13,517 nucleotides of DNA from Acidobacteriota bacterium. GTDB taxonomy: Bacteria > Acidobacteriota > Terriglobia > Terriglobales > Acidobacteriaceae. Shown here in pieces: positions 1-6,857 of the stretch; position 1 is the stretch's first letter, and every line of letters begins with the position of its first letter. Where the stretch lies: positions 1 through 13,517 of the forward strand of contig JAJXXG010001037.1 of the NCBI GenBank assembly GCA_021781255.1. Reading direction: 5' to 3'. Below the pieces are notes generated by a model. That model searched no databases, was not told the origin of the DNA, and was given only the letters and a program-made list of their open reading frames with translations. The position numbers and the translations under genes were made by a program.

Positions 1-38
1 GTCGCCCCGGCGTAAGCCTGGAAAGCGAGGGTGCCGTT

Positions 39-47
39 TGCTAATCT
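39..47 (+). promoter_or_regulatory. extended -10 of the POTRA gene
   Basis: TG-C-TAATCT ends exactly 9 nt before the ATG at 57, and there is no purine-rich Shine-Dalgarno site in between. A transcription start about 6-7 nt after the hexamer would lie 2-3 nt before the ATG, giving an almost leaderless mRNA. No good -35 is visible. The same arrangement precedes pyrH and dapD, which raises confidence above that for a lone hexamer. Confidence 0.45.
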
Positions 48-56
48 TGGCTCAAC

Positions 57-1358
57 ATGAACAAACCGGCTCGACTGATTGCCGCTCTTCTTCTTCTCTG
101 CTCACTGCAATCGCCCGCGCAAAAGAATGTCCCGCCCGCGCACGGGAAGGCGCCCTCGATCCGCTTCGAAGGCGCGCCCCAATACACTCAAGAGGAGCTG
201 CTCGCAGCTGCCGGCATCAAGCCGAATACGCGCCTGAGCGCCGGCGAGGTGAAAGCTCGCGCCAGGCAGCTCAGCGATACCGGATTCTTCGCAGAGGTCA
301 GCATACGCAATGACAGCAAGGGCCTGCTGTTTACGTTGAAGCCCTCCACCCAGCTCTTCCCCATGCACCTGGACAATCTGCCGCTGAAGCCGGGCAAAGA
401 ACTCGACTCGATGCTCTACGCGCGCTTCCCGCTCTATCACGGCCTCTTGCCCGCCAATGGTTCCGTGCTCGAAGGAATCTGCCAGGCATTCGAAGAAATG
501 CTCGCCGCCCAGGGTGTGAAGGCAACGGTGAAAGCCGACCTCACCAGCGGCCTGGGCCCGCAAAAAATTACCGCCATCAACTTTACGGTTGCCTCGCCGC
601 CGGTACGCATCGGCCCTATTCAGCTTTCCGGCGTTTCAGCCGCCATGCAGGCCAGGGTTGATGGCCTTGCCGCCGGCCAGACCGGAAACGCGTTCGATAC
701 GGAGAATTCCACAATCGGCCTTCAGCACGCCTTCGAAGATCTATACCAGGACCAGGGTTATGCCGCCGTTCAAGTCGATGTGAGCCAAATCGAGCCGCCC
801 ATCGTTTCAGACCAGGCCATCGATATACCGTATAAGGTCGCAGTCCGCGAAGGCGGAGTCTACAAGCTCGGCGTGATCAACTATCCACCCGATGCGATCG
901 TTCCCCGCGCTGAGGTTCAGCGGGTCCTGTCCAAATATCCGGCCGGCTCCGGAAGGCCGCTTGACCTGTTTCTCCTCGCCGTCCACGACGCCTATCATGC
1001 CCGGGGCTATCTCGATTGCGCCGTTAACTCGCAACCCTCCTTCAACGAGGCCACGCACATCGTCAATTACAGCGTCGATGTCGCTCCCGGCGCGCCTTAT
1101 CGCATGGCCGCAGTCGAGTTCGACGGCGCCCCCGCTGCCATGGCGGCCCGGCTCACGCGCCTCTGGAAGATGGCGCCCGGCGATGCCTTCGACGAAAGCT
1201 ACGTCTCCGGCTTCGCGGCATTCGCGCAAAAGAAAGACAAATCCCTGTCGAAATGGATGCGAACCGTCATCACGACCTTCGACGTGAAGCCCGACCCAGC
1301 CACGCACCAGGTCAACTGCATCTTCCATTTCGCCAAGGCCGTGCAGAGCGGGCGTTAG
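57..1358 (+). CDS. secreted POTRA-repeat protein without beta-barrel
   Basis: A 433-residue exported protein. Residues 1-21 form a signal peptide (KPAR n-region, Leu-rich core, cleavage near SPAQ-K). The remainder reads as about five POTRA-like units with beta-alpha-alpha-beta-beta spacing, roughly residues 33-97, 98-180, 183-265, 266-345 and 346-430. Each opens with a strand such as IRFEGA, IGPIQLSGV, LGVINYPP or MAAVEFDGA, followed by a helix of the LYQDQGYAA / YHARGYLDCAV type typical of POTRA repeats. In BamA, TamA and FhaC such repeats face the periplasm and bind nascent outer-membrane proteins ahead of a C-terminal barrel. Here the protein stops right after the fifth unit, with no barrel strands or terminal aromatic residue. 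A periplasmic chaperone or assembly-accessory role is inference. The ATG at 57 is favoured by the signal peptide and by the -10 motif. A stand-alone POTRA subunit or an old truncation are both possible. Confidence 0.8.
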   Translation: MNKPARLIAALLLLCSLQSPAQKNVPPAHGKAPSIRFEGAPQYTQEELLAAAGIKPNTRLSAGEVKARARQLSDTGFFAEVSIRNDSKGLLFTLKPSTQLFPMHLDNLPLKPGKELDSMLYARFPLYHGLLPANGSVLEGICQAFEEMLAAQGVKATVKADLTSGLGPQKITAINFTVASPPVRIGPIQLSGVSAAMQARVDGLAAGQTGNAFDTENSTIGLQHAFEDLYQDQGYAAVQVDVSQIEPPIVSDQAIDIPYKVAVREGGVYKLGVINYPPDAIVPRAEVQRVLSKYPAGSGRPLDLFLLAVHDAYHARGYLDCAVNSQPSFNEATHIVNYSVDVAPGAPYRMAAVEFDGAPAAMAARLTRLWKMAPGDAFDESYVSGFAAFAQKKDKSLSKWMRTVITTFDVKPDPATHQVNCIFHFAKAVQSGR

Positions 1359-1489
1359 AGTTGGTTGCATAAATAGCGCTTTGAAAGGGCACGGCTTCAG
1401 CCGTGCCATTCAAAGCGCCTAAAGTCGAGGGTTTTAACCCCTGAGGGATGGGTTTTCTCAAGCTGATGGCTTTTATGCAACCAACTCTA
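1356..1489. mobile_element. 134-bp MITE-like element with 18-bp perfect inverted termini
   Basis: The left end TAGAGTTGGTTGCATAAA (1356-1373) is the exact reverse complement of 1472-1489. Nested inside are GCGCTTTGAA (1376-1385) pairing with 1409-1418, a perfect 8-bp hairpin GGCACGGC-TTCA-GCCGTGCC (1388-1407), and GGGTT-TT-AACCC (1429-1440). There is no ORF. If the outer TA is read as a target duplication, the element is a TA-inserting, IS630/Tc1-type MITE. Removing it leaves ...CGT TAG TGA..., so the stop codon of the POTRA gene survives. The hairpins may also end that gene's transcript. The family assignment is inference. Confidence 0.7.
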
Positions 1490-1495
1490 GTGACC

Positions 1496-1551
1496 TGTCA
1501 TCCTGAGCGGAGGTTGCCGCGGCGACCGGAGTCGAAGGATCTGCGGTTGCC
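1496..1551. repeat. TCATCCTGAGCGG...GTCGAAGGATCT interspersed repeat
   Basis: The words TGTCATCCTGAGCGGAGG and GGAGTCGAAGGATCTGCGG, separated by a GC-rich middle, match a non-coding repeat that I recognise as common between genes in many bacterial genomes. It begins 6 bp after the MITE-like element. There is only one copy in this window, so repetition cannot be shown from the sequence alone. Nothing coding is recognised between here and the guaA stop. Confidence 0.5.
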
Positions 1552-1688
1552 TTTCGGCGAACGTTTTGTTCACCGCACGATAAGGTGCGAACAGCTCCCG
1601 AACGTGAATAGCGAATCCTGCAATCGCTCCGGCGGAGAGTCCTTCAGTTCAAGCTCGCATGGTTGATTGATCCGCTCCAGCACGAATG

Positions 1689-1703
1689 GCGGCCGAAAGC
1701 CGC
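1689..1703. other. GC-rich hairpin 3' of guaA
   Basis: GCGGC-CGAAA-GCCGC forms a compact 5-bp stem 20 nt beyond the guaA stop. It has no T-run on the guaA strand, so it is at best a weak terminator or an RNA 3'-end stabiliser. Confidence 0.3.
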
Positions 1704-1722
1704 GCCCGTCAGTCGCGGCCAG

Positions 1723-3270
1723 TCACTCCCACTCGATCGTCCCGGGCGGCTTTGAGGTCACGTCGTAGACTACGCGGTTGATGCCGCGCACTTCGTTGAC
1801 GATGCGGTTGGAGATGCGCTTCAGCAACTCGTAGGGCAGCGGCGTCCAGTCGGCGGTCATGCCGTCCTCGGAGTGCACCGCGCGGATGGCTGCGGTGTAA
1901 GCGTAGGTCCTCTGGTCGCCCATCACGCCCACGCTCATCACCGGCAGCAGCACGGCAAAGCTTTGCCAGATCTTTGTGTAGAGCCCGGCGGCCTTGATCT
2001 CCGCGACCACGATCTCGTCGGCCTCCTGCAACAGCGCCACGCGCTCCGGCGTCACCTCGCCCAGAATGCGCACCGCCAGGCCGGGCCCCGGAAACGGCTG
2101 CCGGCTCAGGATCTCTTCCGGCATGCCAAGGTCGCGCCCGATGCGGCGCACCTCATCCTTGAAAAGGTCGCGCAGCGGTTCGATCAACTTCAGCTTCATC
2201 CGCTCCGGCAATCCGCCCACGTTGTGGTGGCTCTTGATGGTCTGGCTTGGGCCCCTCACGCTCGTTGACTCAATCACGTCGGGATAGAGCGTTCCCTGCA
2301 CCAGCCATTCCACCCCGCCCGTCTCCTGCGCAATGCGGCTGGCCTCGTCCTCGAAGACCGCAATAAACTCCGCGCCGATGCGCTTGCGCTTGATCTCGGG
2401 ATCGGTGACTCCCGCTAGCTGCTCCAGGAAGCGCGCGCTGGCGTTCACTCCCACGATGTTCAGCCCCAGCTTGCCGCGCAGGTTTGCCTGCACGTTCACG
2501 AATTCGTCTTTGCGCAGAACGCCATTGTTCACGAAGATGCAGGTCAACTGGCTGCCAATCGCCTTGTGCACCAGTACCGCTGCCACCGACGAATCCACGC
2601 CGCCCGAAAGGCCGCAGATCACGTGCCCCTTGCCGACTTTCGCGCGGATCGAAGCCACGGTGGTCTCGATGAAGTGTGCGGGCGTCCAGTCGCCGCGCGC
2701 GCCGCAGATCTTGAGGAAGTTCCCGATCAGTTGCGGCCCCAGTGGCGTGTGGTGCACCTCGGGGTGGAACTGCACGGCCCAGATCCGCAGTTGCGCGTTT
2801 TCGATGGCGGCCAGCGCGTTTTCCGTCATCGCAATACGGCGAAAGCCCGCGGGCAGTTCCAGCGCCTCGTCGCCGTGGCTCATCCACACCTGAATGTCCG
2901 GCGGCAGCCCCGCAAAGAGAGGCGACGATGCGTTTTCAATGGTCACTTCGGCGTGGCCGTATTCGCGTTTCGTCGCCGAGCGCACTTTGCCGCCGAGATG
3001 GTGCACGATGAAATGGAGCCCATAGCAAACACCCAGCGTTGGCACGCCCAGCGCCAGCACCCGCGGGTCCGCGTCGGGCGCATCGGCGTCGTAAACCGAC
3101 GACGGGCCGCCCGAGAGAATTAACCCGATGGGATGATGGGCTTCTATGTCGGCAAGAGGAGCCGTGCAGGGCAGCACTACCGAAAAAACATTCTGTTCGC
3201 GGATGCGCCGCGCGATGAGCTGCGTATACTGCGACCCGAAATCGAGGATGACGACTGTCTGGGTGTCCAC
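1723..3270 (-). CDS. guaA: GMP synthase, glutamine-hydrolysing
   Basis: Converts XMP, ATP and glutamine to GMP in the last step of de novo guanine nucleotide synthesis; cytoplasmic, usually a dimer. The 515 residues match the family length. The N-terminal class I glutamine amidotransferase domain (about 1-195) has the nucleophile elbow GVCYG with Cys82, and His169/Glu171 in FHPEV complete the triad. The ATP-pyrophosphatase P-loop SGGVDSS is at 222-228. The C-terminal dimerisation domain ends with the characteristic KPPGTIEWE. The start is GTG (CAC at 3268-3270 on the plus strand), fixed by the family N-terminus [16 protein letters not shown]. The only Shine-Dalgarno-like stretch, TTGGAG, lies just 1 nt from the GTG, so initiation looks weak. 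No guaB is adjacent; the gene stands alone and is divergent from lipoprotein 1. Confidence 0.97.
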   Translation of the reverse strand: MDTQTVVILDFGSQYTQLIARRIREQNVFSVVLPCTAPLADIEAHHPIGLILSGGPSSVYDADAPDADPRVLALGVPTLGVCYGLHFIVHHLGGKVRSATKREYGHAEVTIENASSPLFAGLPPDIQVWMSHGDEALELPAGFRRIAMTENALAAIENAQLRIWAVQFHPEVHHTPLGPQLIGNFLKICGARGDWTPAHFIETTVASIRAKVGKGHVICGLSGGVDSSVAAVLVHKAIGSQLTCIFVNNGVLRKDEFVNVQANLRGKLGLNIVGVNASARFLEQLAGVTDPEIKRKRIGAEFIAVFEDEASRIAQETGGVEWLVQGTLYPDVIESTSVRGPSQTIKSHHNVGGLPERMKLKLIEPLRDLFKDEVRRIGRDLGMPEEILSRQPFPGPGLAVRILGEVTPERVALLQEADEIVVAEIKAAGLYTKIWQSFAVLLPVMSVGVMGDQRTYAYTAAIRAVHSEDGMTADWTPLPYELLKRISNRIVNEVRGINRVVYDVTSKPPGTIEWE

Positions 3271-3298
3271 GCTCCAAGTGTGGCAGGGGGGCTGGCGC

Positions 3299-3304
3299 AG
3301 TGTA
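3299..3304 (-). promoter_or_regulatory. possible -10 (TACACT) of guaA
   Basis: On the minus strand TACACT lies 28 nt before the GTG start of guaA, placing a transcription start about 21 nt upstream of the codon. It has no TG extension and no convincing -35, so this is a weak call. Confidence 0.25.
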
Positions 3305-3312
3305 AAGACACC

Positions 3313-3433
3313 TTACTGCACCTTCGCCCCTTCGGCGATCGGCTCCCACGGGTCCTCTCCGGCCAGGAACACGCGCAGCCGGAAATACTCCGCCTCGCTC
3401 TGCGATCTGGTTTGACAAGGCGCGCGTGCCCAT
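3313..3433 (-). pseudogene. short, apparently frameshifted ORF upstream of guaA
   Basis: Reading leftward, an ATG at 3433 with a GAGG Shine-Dalgarno 8 nt upstream starts MGTRALSNQIA. From about 3405 coding quality switches by one frame to SEAEYFRLRVFLAGEDPWEP..., ending in AEGAKVQ and TAA at 3313. That tail has almost entirely G/C third positions and protein-like composition. One extra base near 3402-3406 would join the two into a roughly 40-residue product. The tail is in the same frame as guaA, with its stop 42 nt before the guaA start. I do not recognise the product. It could be a decayed gene, a frameshifted small protein, a sequencing error, or chance. Confidence 0.3.
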
Positions 3434-3721
3434 GGATTCACCCTCGGGCCGGATGGGGTGGCGTGGAACTTCCCCCGCCGGCGGTCATCCACTTCCCGGC
3501 GGTTCCCTGAAAATCGAAGGGCAAAGCGCCAAAAACCGGGCTTGAGCCTCCGGCGCGGCTGCGCAATCCTCGAAAATGCAGGGTTTTGCACGGGTCGAGA
3601 TGTAAACTAGGCACAACTGGCCCTAGCCTTTTACAATTCATCAGGGATTCCATCCCAACCCAGCATTGCTGCGGAACGACCAAACTTGGCGGCACACGCC
3701 TGACCAGGATGAAGGACTAGC
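3434..3721. other. intergenic region between guaA side and lipoprotein 1
   Basis: No supported gene. The region appears to hold the promoter of the first propeller lipoprotein (TACAAT at 3632-3637) and its Shine-Dalgarno GAAGGA at 3711-3716, 5 nt before the ATG. The left half is GC-rich and carries only chance open frames. Confidence 0.4.
3608..3637 (+). promoter_or_regulatory. candidate promoter of lipoprotein 1
   Basis: TAGGCA (3608-3613), an 18-nt spacer and TACAAT (3632-3637) lie 84 nt before the ATG. The 10-mer CTTTTACAAT recurs before the third paralogue at 6782-6791, which supports a shared control element. The -35 match is only 4 of 6. Confidence 0.35.
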
Positions 3722-5140
3722 ATGAGGTTTACGAGATTCGGCAAGGCGCTTTGCATGTGCGCTCTCTCGGTGGGCGTTGTTTTTGGCATAACGTCTTGCG
3801 TCCAAAGTTATACAGTTGGGTACTTGTATGTGACGGGAAACGTCACCGCCTCGCCCGGCAGCAATGGCATCATCACCGGCATCAGGATCGATCACAACAC
3901 AGGCCTGATGCTACCCATCAATGGCCTGCCTGTTTCTTCGGGCGGCGCCAATCCGGTTCGCGCCGTCCTGACCCTGGGCAGCCGGTTTCTCTACGTGCTG
4001 AACCGCGGAGTAAACTCGCAGGGCACAGGCAATTGCACCCTGGCGGACCCCTGCCAAAACGCCAACATCACCCAGTTCGTCGTGGGCGGGAACGGCATTC
4101 TCACGCCGCAGGAGACCTTCTACACTCAGGGTCTCAATCCTTTCCGCCTTATCACCGACAGCTCGGGAAGCTATCTTATGGTCCTGGACCACGACGCGCC
4201 GGATAATCTCAACCCAACGAGCACGGATAACTGCGCGCTCGCCCTGGGAACGCTGGGGCTTGCAGGGGGATCGCCGGTACAGACCTGCGGCGATGTTACG
4301 GTCCTCAAGATCGACCAAACCACTGGCCGTCTGTCGCTGGTTGAAAATAACCAGGTGACGGCAGCCAACGGCTCGCCCATCACGTATTTCCCGGTTCCGG
4401 CCAACCCCGTCGACTTTGTTTTCTCTGGCTCCTTCCTCCTTACCCTCACCGGCGCCCCGTCTCCCACCCCCTCCTATCCCTACACCGGCGGCACCGAGGT
4501 TTGGCCCTACGGTTACACCAGCAGCAGTGGGCAGTTGACGCTGAGCCAAAACGGTGTGCAGCAGTTGTTTACGACCGCGGGCCCGGTGAAACAGGCTAAT
4601 GCCATTGTCAACGCCAATAGTGTCATCTATGTGCTCGACAACGAGCCCGTCACCATCACCGCCGCCTCCAACTCGTCATTCGCCGCCGGCACTTATCCCA
4701 GCCAGATCATTCCTTATTCCGCCCCTGCAGGCACGTTGCAGGCACAGACGAGCGGCGTCATCCCTGATGATCCGACACTCGCCAATCCCATCTACCTTCT
4801 GGTGGAGTCGAAGGGAAAGTATCTTTATGTGGCTAATCAGGGGAACAACACAACAGGGAATAACCCGGCAAGCGGCATCGCCGCATACGATCTGTTCTTT
4901 TCGCCTGCATTCCAGGCCAGTTTCATGCCCGACGAGCCCTTCGGCTCCGGATCTGGTCCCCAGTGCATCGTGGAGGACCCCTCCGACCAGTTCATCTACG
5001 AAGCCAATCAATACGACTCGACCGTGACGGGCCGGGTGCTTCAGCCGGAATCGGGTGAGCTTCTCAACATGCGCGTGACCAGCACCTACTCACTTGAGGG
5101 TCAGCCGACGTGGTGCGTGGTTGACGGGCGTACGAATTAG
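3722..5140 (+). CDS. beta-propeller lipoprotein 1 (YVTN/lactonase type)
   Basis: 472 residues. A lipoprotein signal peptide (MRFTRFGKAL..., hydrophobic core, lipobox GITSC with Cys26) predicts lipid anchoring at the cell envelope. The mature part consists of repeated blade motifs typical of the YVTN/6-phosphogluconolactonase-like seven-bladed propeller fold: GYLYVTGN, RFLYVLNRG, YLMVLDHD, SVIYVLDNE, GKYLYVANQGN and QFIYEANQYDSTV, alternating with G-rich turns. Such proteins in acidobacteria are mostly uncharacterised; enzymatic lactonase activity should not be assumed. Blades are more divergent than in the two downstream paralogues, and there are four cysteines in two insert loops (CTLADPC; DNCALA...QTC). 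The start is well supported by GAAGGA 5 nt upstream. First of three tandem genes. Confidence 0.85.
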   Translation: MRFTRFGKALCMCALSVGVVFGITSCVQSYTVGYLYVTGNVTASPGSNGIITGIRIDHNTGLMLPINGLPVSSGGANPVRAVLTLGSRFLYVLNRGVNSQGTGNCTLADPCQNANITQFVVGGNGILTPQETFYTQGLNPFRLITDSSGSYLMVLDHDAPDNLNPTSTDNCALALGTLGLAGGSPVQTCGDVTVLKIDQTTGRLSLVENNQVTAANGSPITYFPVPANPVDFVFSGSFLLTLTGAPSPTPSYPYTGGTEVWPYGYTSSSGQLTLSQNGVQQLFTTAGPVKQANAIVNANSVIYVLDNEPVTITAASNSSFAAGTYPSQIIPYSAPAGTLQAQTSGVIPDDPTLANPIYLLVESKGKYLYVANQGNNTTGNNPASGIAAYDLFFSPAFQASFMPDEPFGSGSGPQCIVEDPSDQFIYEANQYDSTVTGRVLQPESGELLNMRVTSTYSLEGQPTWCVVDGRTN

Positions 5141-5462
5141 AGACGCGCGGCGCGCGCCGGATTCCACGGGCGGGCTGTCGTGTCAGATTCCGGTTTCTTC
5201 GGGATCTCAAAGAAAATATCCGGATGCGGGCGCGGCCGTTTTCTGGCCGCGACTGGATTCGATCTCAAACCGGATGGATGGCGGGCCCGTGTACGGGATC
5301 CGTTGACGAAAGATGCGCATGAAGTTCTCGAAATCGAGCCAGCGATCGCAAAACCAGAGTGGGATGATCGCCGAGCCACAAGAGTTGAGTCGCCGCGATC
5401 AACCCGGGGTTCCCAACGACTGTTCGTTGTCGTTGGGGTGGGACCATCAGGGAGCGGCGACC
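5141..5462. other. long leader between lipoproteins 1 and 2
   Basis: Contains hairpin CGCGGCC-GTTTTCT-GGCCGCG (5231-5251), a possible attenuator or terminator without a T-run. Then comes DNA closely matching the start region of lipoprotein 3: TGACGAAaGAtGCGCATGAAGTTC at about 5304-5327, with the ATG at 5319. A hairpin follows just before the preferred start of lipoprotein 2. ATG codons at 5313 and 5319 open the same frame as lipoprotein 2 but have only a degenerate Shine-Dalgarno (AAAGA). Confidence 0.5.
5412..5437. repeat. hairpin in the lipoprotein 2 leader
   Basis: CCCAACGAC-TGTTCGTT-GTCGTTGGG is a perfect 9-bp stem with an 8-nt loop. It ends 11 nt before the AGGGAG Shine-Dalgarno at 5449-5454. 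It may belong to a palindromic insertion separating the old leader from the signal peptide, or it may affect initiation. Confidence 0.55.
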
Positions 5463-6725
5463 TTGAAGGCTGCAAAAAATGGCTTTATTCACTCTGGTTT
5501 TGCCCTTGTGCTGGTCGCCGCAGCCAGCCTTCTGGTGGCTACGCTTCTCACTGCCTGTTTAACGCTTACCGTGGATTTTGTCTTCGTGGCCAGCGCCAGG
5601 GCCGCTGGGGCCAACCAATACGGCGAGATTAATGTCTTCGAGATCAACTCCGAGTCAGGCCGAATGCGCCAGATTCCCACCTCGCCGTTCCCCTCGGGAG
5701 GGCGCAATCCGGTAGCCGAAGCCGTCTCAGCGGACTATCAGAACCTGTTTGTGGTGAATCATGACGACAACTCCATCGTGCAGTTCGTCATTGGCACCGA
5801 CGGCAAGCTCTATCCGTTCAACACTGTAAATACACCGGGAATCTACCCTCTGGCCATTGCGGCAAACAAATCCAACGTTTTTGTCGTGGATACCTACCAG
5901 CCCCTTCCGCTCTGCTCCACCGCTGCTCCTTGCGCAGGAGCGATTGCCGTTTTCCCGCTGACAGCCGGCGGCAGCAGCAGTAGCACATGTCAGGCCTCGG
6001 TTTGCCTGGGACCGGCGGCGATGAACACGGCTACCGGCGGACAGTACTGGCCGCTCACACTCTCTGGCGCCAATTCCTCGCACGTCATTGTGCCCACGGC
6101 CGTCAACGTGCTCGACTCCGGATCGTATGTCTACGTCACCGCGTACGACTCGTCGGTGACTCCAAGCGTGGGTTACATCTTCGGCTTCTCAGTTGGTTCA
6201 GGCGGCGTGCTCACTCCGCTTGGCTCACCCTTTTCGGTCGGCGTGCAGCCGTCGGCCATCGCCAGCGATCCCACCAGCACCTATGTTTATGCGACTGACT
6301 TCGCCAGCAGCAAAGTGATGGGATACACGGTGGCATCAAACGGCGGTCTGACAGCCCTGGCCGGCAGCCCGTTTTCCGCCGGTAACCAGCCCACTTCCAT
6401 AGCTGTCGATCCCTCCTATCCGTTTGCTTATGTGACCAACTACGCCGACAGCACGGTCACGGCTTATTCGATGAGCAGCGGCGCCCTTACGCGCATCGGC
6501 ACCTACGCCACCGGCCTGCAGCCGGTTGCCATAGGAATCGATCCCTCGACGAACCATTTTCTTTACACCGCCAATTTCCTTGACAATACTGTCTCCGGCT
6601 TCCAGCTGAGCACCACCGACGGAACACTGCTGATTTCGCAGTTTTCTCCCTACGCGACCAATGCCCAACCGACCGCCGTAGCAGCCATCCCGCACAACGG
6701 CACTGGAGCAGGCGTACAGAAGTGA
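5463..6725 (+). CDS. beta-propeller lipoprotein 2 (YVTN/lactonase type)
   Basis: Read from TTG at 5463 this is a 420-residue lipoprotein. MKAAKNGFIHSGFALVL... gives a short basic n-region, a hydrophobic core and lipobox LLTAC with Cys32. AGGGAG lies 8 nt before the TTG. The same frame is open from ATG 5313 (470 residues), but that start would put about 50 polar residues before the signal peptide, so TTG is preferred. The mature protein has clear propeller blades: NLFVVNHDDNSIVQFVI, YVYATDFASSKVMGYTV, FAYVTNYADSTVTAYSM and FLYTANFLDNTVSGFQL, each followed by a SGxLTxxGSPF-type turn, the mark of the seven-bladed lactonase-like family. It aligns with lipoprotein 3 throughout, including the segment after the cysteine (LTVDFVFV versus VTIDYVFV), so the two are duplicates. 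Substrate unknown. Confidence 0.82.
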   Translation: MKAAKNGFIHSGFALVLVAAASLLVATLLTACLTLTVDFVFVASARAAGANQYGEINVFEINSESGRMRQIPTSPFPSGGRNPVAEAVSADYQNLFVVNHDDNSIVQFVIGTDGKLYPFNTVNTPGIYPLAIAANKSNVFVVDTYQPLPLCSTAAPCAGAIAVFPLTAGGSSSSTCQASVCLGPAAMNTATGGQYWPLTLSGANSSHVIVPTAVNVLDSGSYVYVTAYDSSVTPSVGYIFGFSVGSGGVLTPLGSPFSVGVQPSAIASDPTSTYVYATDFASSKVMGYTVASNGGLTALAGSPFSAGNQPTSIAVDPSYPFAYVTNYADSTVTAYSMSSGALTRIGTYATGLQPVAIGIDPSTNHFLYTANFLDNTVSGFQLSTTDGTLLISQFSPYATNAQPTAVAAIPHNGTGAGVQK

Positions 6726-6781
6726 CCGCCTGCGATCGTTCCGCTGCGGCAATGGAACTGGTGGCAGCATCTCGTAGCTGG

Positions 6782-6791
6782 CTTTTACAAT
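6782..6791 (+). promoter_or_regulatory. candidate -10 of lipoprotein 3
   Basis: CTTTTACAAT, identical to 3628-3637 before lipoprotein 1, lies 66 nt before the ATG at 6858. TACAAT is one base from the -10 consensus. No good -35 is visible, only a GTGGCA-like word 19 nt upstream. It suggests independent transcription of the third gene. Confidence 0.35.
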
Positions 6792-6857
6792 GGCTACGGG
6801 CAAACTTAAACGAGATTTCTTGGGGCTTGAATAGATGGCCCATGACGAAGGAAGCGC

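Noticed and set aside
1..44. Tail of an upstream plus-strand gene (RPGVSLESEGAVC then TAA at 42-44)
   Set aside because: Only 14 codons are visible, another frame stops at 13-15, and the TAA overlaps the proposed -10; it cannot be supported.
1448..1666. 72-codon plus-strand ORF after the MITE-like element
   Set aside because: It runs through the right terminal repeat and the TCATCCTGAGCGG repeat; no protein-like composition beyond that.
2270..3123. Long open frames on both strands inside guaA
   Set aside because: High-GC shadow frames of a well-conserved gene, Arg/Ala/Pro-rich with no recognisable motif.
5231..5251. Rho-independent terminator after lipoprotein 1
   Set aside because: The 7-bp stem is good, but ACTGGATT follows instead of a T-run; kept only as a hairpin within the leader description.
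5180..5632. 150-codon plus-strand ORF overlapping the start of lipoprotein 2
   Set aside because: It overlaps the signal peptide of lipoprotein 2 in another frame and has no Shine-Dalgarno or known motif; probably chance in high-GC DNA.
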